From: Gammaproteobacteria bacterium
Lineage (GTDB): Bacteria; Pseudomonadota; Gammaproteobacteria; Immundisolibacterales; Immundisolibacteraceae
Length of the DNA: 7,601 nt
Reading direction: 5' to 3'
Assembly (NCBI GenBank): GCA_003526065.1
Contig: DQBD01000192.1
Location: 1,311 to 8,911 of the forward strand
The position numbers and the translations under genes are program-made. Under the pieces are notes generated by a model that saw nothing but the letters and a program-made list of their open reading frames with translations, did no database searches and had not been told where the DNA came from. Every line of letters begins with the position of its first letter. Within the stretch, counting starts at the first letter, position 1. This document shows, piece after piece, positions 1 to 5,218 of the stretch.

Positions 1-68
1 CCGGGTCCGGGCCTGCGCCGGCCCCGGCGATCTGCAAAACGCCACGGATGACGTTTCGCGGAAACCTT
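1..68. other. Sequence downstream of the dioxygenase beta gene, no gene callable
   Basis: These 68 bases follow the stop of the beta subunit gene. On the minus strand all three frames stay open from about base 45 to the window edge, but this is too short to call a gene and no ribosome site sits before the possible GTG at 45-43. A short hairpin (GTTTC, CGC, GAAAC on the minus strand, 65 to 53) lacks a following T run, so it is not a convincing terminator. In relatives the reductase gene commonly follows the beta subunit, so the next gene could be one, but nothing here shows that. Confidence 0.5.
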
Positions 69-563
69 TCAAACCTGGTTGAAGTCGATCGGCAGATCGA
101 GGTGGTCGTTCAGCAACGTGATCTTCTTGCGTGCGATGCGCCAGCGCCCGTCGTCCTCGACCAGCGTGTGGTCGTAAAAGCCGAACAGCTGCGCCGTCAC
201 GCGCCGGTGGTAGGTACTGGTCTGCCAGTGGCTGCTGACCTCGAGCCGGCCATCGTCGGCAGCGGTCACGTGCAGGTTGCTGATGACATGACAGGTCCGC
301 GGCAACGGCGTCACGAACGGCGTCAGGCCCGATTCCACGCGGTACACACGGTCACCCAGCGCGGCGCGGCCGGCCAGATAAAAGAACGACACGTAACGGT
401 CCGGGTCGTCGCCCAGGGTCTCCTCGTCCACCCACGCCGGGCACCAGAACACGCAGTCGTCGGTGTACAGGTCCAGCCAGTCCTGCCAGCGCCAGCGGTC
501 CAGACAATCGGCCTCGCGAAACACCACCGCAGCGGCGGCCATGTGCAGGTCGGGTGTCACCAT
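69..563 (-). CDS. Ring-hydroxylating dioxygenase, beta (small) subunit
   Basis: Small subunit of a Rieske non-heme iron oxygenase, 164 residues, the usual size for BenB/XylY-type subunits. It has no cofactor of its own in known members and supports the alpha subunit in an alpha3-beta3 hexamer in the cytoplasm. The family pattern is visible: an N-terminal helix with FREADCLD (15-22) and WQDWLDLY (26-33), then VFWCPAW (38-44), the DRVYRVESG stretch (71-79), the RTCHVISNL strand (89-97), and a C-terminal KKITLLND (147-154) that matches the KKVVLKND type seen in benzoate dioxygenase small subunits. The frame is open a further 20 codons upstream, but the ATG at 563 is preferred: it overlaps the alpha stop codon as TGATG and has GGAGAG eight bases before it. 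This start gives a protein of family length. The pair is almost certainly co-translated with alpha. The family assignment is firm; the exact substrate is unknown. Confidence 0.9.
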   Translation of the reverse strand: MVTPDLHMAAAAVVFREADCLDRWRWQDWLDLYTDDCVFWCPAWVDEETLGDDPDRYVSFFYLAGRAALGDRVYRVESGLTPFVTPLPRTCHVISNLHVTAADDGRLEVSSHWQTSTYHRRVTAQLFGFYDHTLVEDDGRWRIARKKITLLNDHLDLPIDFNQV

Positions 564-1957
564 CAGCCGAGCTCTCCGGCGTCCAGCGCGCGGCGCTGAC
601 CTTCCTTCATCAGGCGCAGCCACTGCCGGTAGTTGGCGTGGAACAGCGTCTCGTCGGACATGTTCAGCGGCCCGGCACTGCTGGTTTCGGGTTCGATGCC
701 AAGTTCACGCGCGTAGTCGTTGGCGCCGCGCACCATGGACTTGAGTCCCCGACCGTGGCCGTGCAGCCAGTCCACCGCACGGGCCTGCAGGCCCTCCTGG
801 CAATTGCGGTAGGCACCCACATCGTCCGGCGTGCCGGTGGAGCTGATGTTGAAGAAATCCTCGTACTGACGCAGACGCTGGCGCCGCGCGGCCGGCGGTT
901 CGCCCACCGGCACCCAGCAGTAGATCTCCATCTCGGTGAGCGCCGTCCCCAACGGGCGCAGCACGCGGAACTGGCCGATCACGGCGTTGTCCGTGCACTG
1001 CACGTTCGGGAAGATCGTCAGGTTCCGGCCGTACTGCAGCAGCCACTTGGCGCGGCCGGCGCCCAGGCGCGCCGCCAGTTGCTCGCGCTGCGACCACAGC
1101 GGGCGGAATTCGGGCGCCGGGTTCTCGGTGAAGAACAGCGCGTGACCGTTCTTCAGGCCGAAACTGCCGGTCTTGAGGTTCTCGCCGAACATGGCCTCGA
1201 TGTCCGGCCCCTTGTAGGCGGCCCCGGCGCGCGCGATGCGCCGGCGGGTGATCTCGATGAAGCCCTTGTGGGCGATGTTCAGGTGATAGCCGTCCAGGCA
1301 GTTCTCGACCTGCAGCTTCCAGTTGCCGGGGAAGGTGTAGCTGGCGTTGCCGCGCACCAGCTCCATGCCGTCGGGCGCCTGCTCGACCAGCAGGTCGATG
1401 AACACCCGCGCGTCGCCAAGATGCTGCTCCAGCGGCACCACGTCCGGATTCAGGCTGGCGAAGACCCAGCCGCGGTACTCGCCGAGTTTCGGCACCGCCT
1501 GCAGGTCATGCCCGTTCGCCTCGAAGGCCGGCGTGTAGGCGGCCTCGGCGTGGTCCTTGATCGACACGCAACGGCCGGCCGAGTCGAAGGTCCAGCCGTG
1601 GTAGGTGCAGCTGTGGAACTTGCGGTTGCCGGCGCGCGTGAGGCACACCAGCGAGCCCTTGTGCGTGCAGGTGTTCAGGAATGCCTTCAGTTCGCCGGCG
1701 CCGTTGCGGGTCACCAGCACCGGCTGGCGGCCGATGTGCGTGGTGTAGAAGTCGTGCGGCGCCGCGACCTGCGAGGCATGGCACAGGAACACCCAGTTCG
1801 ATTCGAAGATGTACTTCATCTCCAGTTCGAACAGGCTTTCGTCGCGGAAGATGTCGCGGTGTACCGCGAACACGCCTTCCTCGATGCGGTCATCGATATA
1901 GCGGTCGAAATCGACCGCTCCTGCGGCCGCGACCGGCCGCTGCGCGGGATTGTTCAT
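563..1957 (-). CDS. Ring-hydroxylating dioxygenase, alpha (large, catalytic) subunit, benzoate/anthranilate-type
   Basis: Catalytic subunit of a Rieske non-heme iron dioxygenase, 464 residues, close to BenA/XylX/AntA length. It takes electrons from a reductase and inserts both atoms of O2 into an aromatic ring to give a cis-diol. The Rieske [2Fe-2S] ligands are C97-x-H99 and C117-x2-H120, spaced 17 residues apart as is canonical. The mononuclear iron site is in ENCLDGYHLNIAH (218-230): H225 and H230 as ligands, D222 as the bridging acid, with D378/D379 in TPDDVGAY the likely carboxylate ligand. The stretches LFELEMKYIFESNW (42-55), DFYTTHIGRQPV (69-80), RNLTIFPNV (311-319) and RQYEDFFN (363-370) resemble the benzoate dioxygenase large subunit as I remember it. 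Residues around the catalytic pocket (for example after H230) differ from BenA, so I leave the substrate open: benzoate, toluate, anthranilate or another aromatic acid. The frame is open for 63 codons upstream; the ATG at 1957 is chosen for its GGAGGA ribosome site and because the protein then begins where BenA does. No reductase is in the window. Confidence 0.93.
   Translation of the reverse strand: MNNPAQRPVAAAGAVDFDRYIDDRIEEGVFAVHRDIFRDESLFELEMKYIFESNWVFLCHASQVAAPHDFYTTHIGRQPVLVTRNGAGELKAFLNTCTHKGSLVCLTRAGNRKFHSCTYHGWTFDSAGRCVSIKDHAEAAYTPAFEANGHDLQAVPKLGEYRGWVFASLNPDVVPLEQHLGDARVFIDLLVEQAPDGMELVRGNASYTFPGNWKLQVENCLDGYHLNIAHKGFIEITRRRIARAGAAYKGPDIEAMFGENLKTGSFGLKNGHALFFTENPAPEFRPLWSQREQLAARLGAGRAKWLLQYGRNLTIFPNVQCTDNAVIGQFRVLRPLGTALTEMEIYCWVPVGEPPAARRQRLRQYEDFFNISSTGTPDDVGAYRNCQEGLQARAVDWLHGHGRGLKSMVRGANDYARELGIEPETSSAGPLNMSDETLFHANYRQWLRLMKEGQRRALDAGELG
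572..577 (-). promoter_or_regulatory. Ribosome binding site of the beta subunit gene
   Basis: GGAGAG lies eight bases before the ATG at 563, inside the last codons of the alpha gene. Together with the TGATG overlap (565-561) it supports the short start and suggests translational coupling of alpha and beta. Confidence 0.7.
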
Positions 1958-1965
1958 GCCCCCTC

Positions 1966-1971
1966 TCCTCC
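1966..1971 (-). promoter_or_regulatory. Ribosome binding site of the dioxygenase alpha gene
   Basis: GGAGGA followed by GAGGGGGC and then ATG at 1957: a strong Shine-Dalgarno sequence at eight-base spacing within a run of purines. It decides the start of the alpha subunit over the 63 extra open codons upstream. Confidence 0.85.
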
Positions 1972-1981
1972 GGCGAACACG

Positions 1982-1999
1982 GTCTGGTCGGCGCCAGAC
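1982..1999. repeat. Inverted repeat in the leader of the dioxygenase genes
   Basis: GTCTGG (1982-1987), six-base spacer, CCAGAC (1994-1999). It lies 25 to 42 bases before the alpha start codon, between the possible -35 element and the ribosome site. It could be an operator half-site pair or a hairpin in the 5' leader of the mRNA. Function is not shown by the sequence. Confidence 0.45.
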
Positions 2000-2021
2000 G
2001 CGCAGTGACACGGAGTCAACC

Positions 2022-2037
2022 TTAATTAACGGCCGTT
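2022..2037. repeat. Overlapping palindromes TTAATTAA and AACGGCCGTT
   Basis: An eight-base AT palindrome (2022-2029) shares its last two bases with a ten-base palindrome (2028-2037). It is a sharp AT island in very GC-rich DNA, directly upstream (in the minus-strand direction) of the TTGACT at 2019-2014. The position suits DNA melting or regulator binding, but no known operator consensus is recognised. Confidence 0.4.
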
Positions 2038-2116
2038 TGGCATGGATGCTAGCACGAGGTCCGGCGATCACCGACGACCAGCGCCCGCCTCGGGCAGCAA
2101 AACGCGCGCGACGCCA

Positions 2117-2132
2117 CCGTGGCACGCCACGG
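2117..2132. repeat. Inverted repeat CCGTGGC-AC-GCCACGG
   Basis: Two seven-base arms separated by two bases form a nearly perfect 16-base palindrome. The left arm can alternatively pair with GCCAC at 2113-2117 (GCCAC-C-GTGGC), so two mutually exclusive hairpins are possible. It lies 45 to 60 bases beyond the stop of the GGDEF-EAL gene. On the minus strand a TTTT follows only about 14 bases after the hairpin, so it is not a canonical intrinsic terminator; an operator or a processing/attenuation structure is as likely. Confidence 0.5.
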
Positions 2133-2151
2133 GCAGCCCCCCGCATTCAGG

Positions 2152-2193
2152 CGCTGGCGCCAGCGGGCGGTGTGCGTCAGTGCCTGGCGCCAG
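2152..2193. repeat. Two copies of palindrome CTGGCGCCAG, 30 bases apart, around the GGDEF-EAL stop codon
   Basis: CTGGCGCCAG occurs at 2154-2163 and again at 2184-2193, an exact 30-base step. The first copy extends to a perfect 14-base palindrome, CGCTGGCGCCAGCG (2152-2165). The second lies in the last codons of the GGDEF-EAL gene, the first just after its stop. The pair could fold in mRNA or mark a protein site on one helix face; no T run follows, so it is not a standard terminator. Confidence 0.45.
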
Positions 2194-4768
2194 TGGCCAG
2201 CCAGTGCTCCAGCGCCTGTGCGGGCAGCGGAGCGCTGACCAGGAACCCCTGCAATTCGCTGCAGCCACAGGCGGCCAGCAACTCGGCCTGCTCGCCGGAC
2301 TCCACACCTTCGGCCACCACCTCGATCCCCAGGCTGCGTCCCAGCGCCACGATGGCCGACACCAGCGCCGCGCCCTGGGGCGACGCCGAATCGCCAACCA
2401 GCACCGCCGGGTCGATCTTGATTCTGCTGACCGTCAGCCGCTTCAGACGCGCAAAACTCGAGTAGCCGACACCGAAATCGTCTATCGAGAAATGGATGCC
2501 GTGCTGCTCGTGCAGCCTGCGCAGCATCTCCAGCGCCGCGTCGGCGCCCTGCAACAGCGTCGCCTCGGTGACTTCCAGTTGCAGCCGACGCGGATCGAAG
2601 CCCGTCTCGGCCAGCACGTCCACCACGCGCTGTTCAAAGCCGGGATGCTTGAGCTGGCCGACCGAGACGTTCACCGCCAAGCGCAGCCCGCCGCCCAATG
2701 ACAGGGCTCCGATCTCGCGACAGGCCTGACGCAGCACCCATTCCCCGAGCGCCTGGATCAGGCCACACTCCTCCGCCACCGACACGAAACTGTCCGCCAG
2801 CAGCAACCCGCGCTGCGGATGTTGCCACCGCACCAATGCCTCGACGGCGACGACCTGCCCATCGGGCAGCGACTTGACCGGCTGGTAGTACACCGACAGC
2901 GCGTCACCGGCGATGGCCGTGGCCAGTTCGGCCTCGAGCGCGAGCCGGTCCGTGGCCTGCATCGTCATGCCCGGCTCGAAGAAACAGAACACGTTGCCAC
3001 CACGGGCCTTGGCGCGATACATGGCGCCGTCGGCATTGCGCAGCAGCCCGGAGGCGTTGCGCTCGTCGGTGGGGTACAAGGTCAAACCAAGGCTGGCGCC
3101 GGTGCTCAGCGGCTGGCCGTCGATCACGAACGGCGCCTGGAACGTCTCGAGCAGCTTGTGCGCCACCCGTGCCAGATCCTCGGCCCTGCCCAGGCCCGGC
3201 ACCAGCACACCGAACTCGTCGCCCGCCAGGCGCGCCACCGTATCCTCGGTGCGCAAGGCCGTCTGCAAACGTTCGGCGATGCTCCGCAGCAAGCGGTCTC
3301 CGACCTCGTGCCCGAAGCTGTCATTGATACTCTTGAACCGGTCGAGGTCGACAAAGATCACGCCCAGCATGCTGCCGTGGCGCGCGGTCTCGGCCAGCGC
3401 CTGATCGAGGCGGTCGGCGAACAGCACGCGGTTCGGCAGACCGGTCACGACATCGTAGTGCGCCAACTGGTGAAGGCGCTGCTCGATCTGCTTGCGCTGG
3501 ATGGCATTGCCGATCTGAGCCGCCACGGTCTGGAGCACCCGCACCACCCGCTCATCACACGGCCGGCGCTCGGCCAGGAAACACTCGAGCACCGCCAACA
3601 CGCCATTCTCGCCAACCACCGGCACCGCCACGGCGGTGCGCAGCCCCTGCGCCTGCAGCGACTGCCGGCGCTCGCTGGCCACGGTGTCGACACGCTCCTC
3701 CTCGAGTTCAACCCACTGCGCCTGTCCCGACTGCCACACGCGCCCGGGCAGGTCCGCACCGGGCAGGCACGTCGCCGGCGACTCACACAGCAGCCGGCCG
3801 TCAGCGGTCACCGCCGTGGTGCAGGCCAGGCGCCCGGTCGCTCGCTCCTGCTGCCACAGCTGTGCCTGCGGCCAGCCGAGCACCTGACACAGATGATGCA
3901 AGCCGGCGCGCAGGGTGTCCGACAGACCACGGCCGTCGTTGGCCACCTCGGCGATCAACAGCAACAGGCGCATCTCCCGCTCGGACAGACGCCGCTGAGT
4001 GATGTCGCGCAACACCATCACGAACATCGACGCGCCGTTTTCGTCGTACCGGCTCAAGCCGACCTCCACCGGCACCCGCTGCCCGCCGCTGTGCAGCACC
4101 TCCACCTCGGACCGTTCGTCAAGCGTCCAGACGGCGTCGTCGCTGGTACGAAACGCCACCAGCAGCTGGTCGAACATCGACTGCCCGTCCTCGGGCACCA
4201 GCGACGCAAGCGGCTTGCCAACGGCTTCGTGCTCGGCATACCCGAGCAGCTGCCGCGCGCCGTTGCTCCACAAGCTGATGCAATGGGCACTGTCGAAGCC
4301 GATCACCGCGTCGGCGCTGACCGACAGCAGGTGCTTTACCCGTGCCGCGAAGGCCGCCTGCTCGCGCCGTGAGCGGTCGGCCGCACGCTCTCGGGCGATA
4401 GCCGGCAACAGCCGGCGCAGGTCGTTTTTCGTGACATAGTCGGCCGCGCCGGCCTGTAGCCCTTCTACCGCGGTGTCCTCGCCGAGCGTCCCCGACACGA
4501 AGATGAACGGCAGCCCCGGCGCATTCTGGAGCACCAGCTCCAGGGCCCGCCGACCACTGAACGCCGGCATGGTGTAGTCGGCCAGCACCACATCCCAGTC
4601 ACTGTCGAGTGCCGACAGCAGCATCGCCTCGTTGTCCACACGCCGCCACAACGGCGCGTAACCACCGTTCCTCAGGTGCTCGACCAGCAACAGCGCGTCA
4701 TCCGGCGAGTCGTCAATCATCAGCACGCGCAGCAGCGCGGACTCGGATTGCTTGGCGGGGGAACTCAT
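2177..4768 (-). CDS. Receiver-PAS-GAF-GGDEF-EAL cyclic di-GMP signalling protein
   Basis: Large cytoplasmic c-di-GMP protein, 863 residues from the ATG at 4768. Domains in order: receiver (about 12-125) with acidic pair D19/D20, phosphoacceptor D64 in LADYTMP, S92 and K114; PAS (about 140-258) ending in the typical LRDITQRR; GAF (about 270-420); GGDEF (about 435-597); EAL (about 610-855). The cyclase domain has DVVTGLPNR, VDLDRFKSIND and an inhibitory site RxxD (R506, D509) exactly five residues before the signature, but the signature reads AGDEF (515-519), first glycine to alanine. The phosphodiesterase domain keeps E643 (EALVRW), N700, E732 (LEVTE), D763/D764 (DDFGVGYSS), K784 (KID), E820/E823 (AEGVE) and Q840, so it should be active. 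It may therefore make, degrade or switch c-di-GMP, gated by phosphorylation and PAS/GAF ligands. Upstream GTG codons at 4780 and 4774 are alternative starts; none of these starts has a clear ribosome site, so translation probably couples to the receiver gene 18 bases upstream. Confidence 0.93.
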   Translation of the reverse strand: MSSPAKQSESALLRVLMIDDSPDDALLLVEHLRNGGYAPLWRRVDNEAMLLSALDSDWDVVLADYTMPAFSGRRALELVLQNAPGLPFIFVSGTLGEDTAVEGLQAGAADYVTKNDLRRLLPAIARERAADRSRREQAAFAARVKHLLSVSADAVIGFDSAHCISLWSNGARQLLGYAEHEAVGKPLASLVPEDGQSMFDQLLVAFRTSDDAVWTLDERSEVEVLHSGGQRVPVEVGLSRYDENGASMFVMVLRDITQRRLSEREMRLLLLIAEVANDGRGLSDTLRAGLHHLCQVLGWPQAQLWQQERATGRLACTTAVTADGRLLCESPATCLPGADLPGRVWQSGQAQWVELEEERVDTVASERRQSLQAQGLRTAVAVPVVGENGVLAVLECFLAERRPCDERVVRVLQTVAAQIGNAIQRKQIEQRLHQLAHYDVVTGLPNRVLFADRLDQALAETARHGSMLGVIFVDLDRFKSINDSFGHEVGDRLLRSIAERLQTALRTEDTVARLAGDEFGVLVPGLGRAEDLARVAHKLLETFQAPFVIDGQPLSTGASLGLTLYPTDERNASGLLRNADGAMYRAKARGGNVFCFFEPGMTMQATDRLALEAELATAIAGDALSVYYQPVKSLPDGQVVAVEALVRWQHPQRGLLLADSFVSVAEECGLIQALGEWVLRQACREIGALSLGGGLRLAVNVSVGQLKHPGFEQRVVDVLAETGFDPRRLQLEVTEATLLQGADAALEMLRRLHEQHGIHFSIDDFGVGYSSFARLKRLTVSRIKIDPAVLVGDSASPQGAALVSAIVALGRSLGIEVVAEGVESGEQAELLAACGCSELQGFLVSAPLPAQALEHWLATGARH

Positions 4769-4786
4769 CGGCACCGGCACCGTGGA

Positions 4787-5218
4787 TCAGGGACGCCGAT
4801 TCAGCAGCAGCCAGTACAGCCCCAGTTGCTGCGCGGCGTGCACGAAATCGTCGAAATCGACCGGCTTCCGGACATAGCTGTTGCACCCCAAGCGGTAACT
4901 CTCGACCAAGTCGCGTTGCTCGTCGGACGATGTCAGCACCACCACCGGCAAGGAACGGGTTCTCGCATCGGCGCGCAGCTGGCGCAGCACTTCGAGGCCA
5001 TCGAGCCGCGGCAGCTTCAGGTCCATCAGCACCACCGCCGGCGCGTCGGCCAGGTCGCGCTCGGCGTACTGGCCACGCCCGAACAGGTAGTCGAGCGCTT
5101 CCACACCGTCCCGCACCACGACCACCTTGTTGCCGATGCGCTGTTGCTGGAACGCGTGCAACGTCAGCGCCTCGTCGTCGGCGTTGTCCTCAACCAGCAG
5201 GATGATCGGTTCCGGCAT
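4787..5218 (-). CDS. Stand-alone response regulator receiver protein, Rcp1-like
   Basis: Single receiver domain of 143 residues with no output domain. The key residues are present: E10/D11 in LLVEDN, phosphoacceptor D66 in VLMDLKLP, T96 in VVLTSS, and K118 in YVRKPV. The insert-bearing RDGVEALDYLFGRGQY segment (36-51) and the C-terminal LGLYWLLLN (132-140) are typical of the Rcp1 family, which partners phytochrome-like histidine kinases, and the kinase next to it is of that class. It most likely receives phosphate from that kinase and acts by protein contact, as a relay or as a phosphate sink competing with the receiver of the downstream c-di-GMP enzyme. The start is the ATG at 5218, preceded by a perfect AGGAGG; it lies 29 bases inside the end of the kinase gene. 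The frame is open further upstream but there reads antisense-free shadow of the kinase in another phase. Role as partner is inference from adjacency and family. Confidence 0.93.
   Translation of the reverse strand: MPEPIILLVEDNADDEALTLHAFQQQRIGNKVVVVRDGVEALDYLFGRGQYAERDLADAPAVVLMDLKLPRLDGLEVLRQLRADARTRSLPVVVLTSSDEQRDLVESYRLGCNSYVRKPVDFDDFVHAAQQLGLYWLLLNRRP

Larger units (their letters stand above)
1958..2176 (-). promoter_or_regulatory. Intergenic region, probable dioxygenase promoter/leader
   Basis: About 220 bases between the stop of the GGDEF-EAL gene and the dioxygenase alpha ATG, with no gene I can support on either strand. It holds several inverted repeats (listed separately) and the only AT-rich island of the region (2022-2029). 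A TTGACT at 2019-2014 (minus strand) matches five of six bases of a sigma-70 -35 box, but 16 to 18 bases further on there is only GC-rich sequence, so no -10 box is evident; this would fit an activator-dependent or non-sigma-70 promoter, or no promoter here at all. I found no -24/-12 sigma-54 signature. Placing a promoter here is inference from the gap size, the change of function across it, and the strong ribosome site at its end. Confidence 0.45.

Noticed and set aside
1..45. Possible start of a further minus-strand gene (GTG at 45-43 or TTG nearby), one frame giving a glycine-rich IAGAGAGP stretch
   Set aside because: Only 15 codons are available, all three frames are open, no ribosome site precedes the codons, and the glycine pattern does not fit a full GxGxxG nucleotide-binding motif.
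53..65. Short hairpin GTTTC-CGC-GAAAC after the beta gene as a terminator
   Set aside because: A five-base AT-rich stem with no following T run is too weak for intrinsic termination.
554..2008. Long open frame on the plus strand (about 484 codons) opposite the dioxygenase alpha gene
   Set aside because: It is an antisense shadow of a well-recognised gene in GC-rich DNA. Its translation is rich in Arg, Gln, His and Val with no domain pattern, and the minus-strand protein has complete Rieske and iron motifs.
563..2146. Longer alpha subunit starting at 2146
   Set aside because: The additional 63 residues are Arg-rich, unlike any family N-terminus, and cover the palindrome-rich intergenic DNA; the ATG at 1957 has a strong ribosome site and gives family length.
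2014..2150. Sigma-54 promoter in the intergenic region
   Set aside because: No GG-N10-GC pair with TGGCAC/TTGC character at the right spacing was found; the nearest TGG...TTTTGC has five bases too many between the elements.
2152..2165. 14-base palindrome just after the GGDEF-EAL stop as an intrinsic terminator
   Set aside because: The stem is GC-rich and well placed, but it is followed by CCTGAATGCGGGGGG on the minus strand, not by a T run; kept as a repeat only.
2819..4372. Long open frame on the plus strand opposite the GGDEF-EAL gene
   Set aside because: Same shadow effect: low-complexity His/Gln/Arg-rich translation without a family pattern, while the minus strand encodes five recognisable domains.
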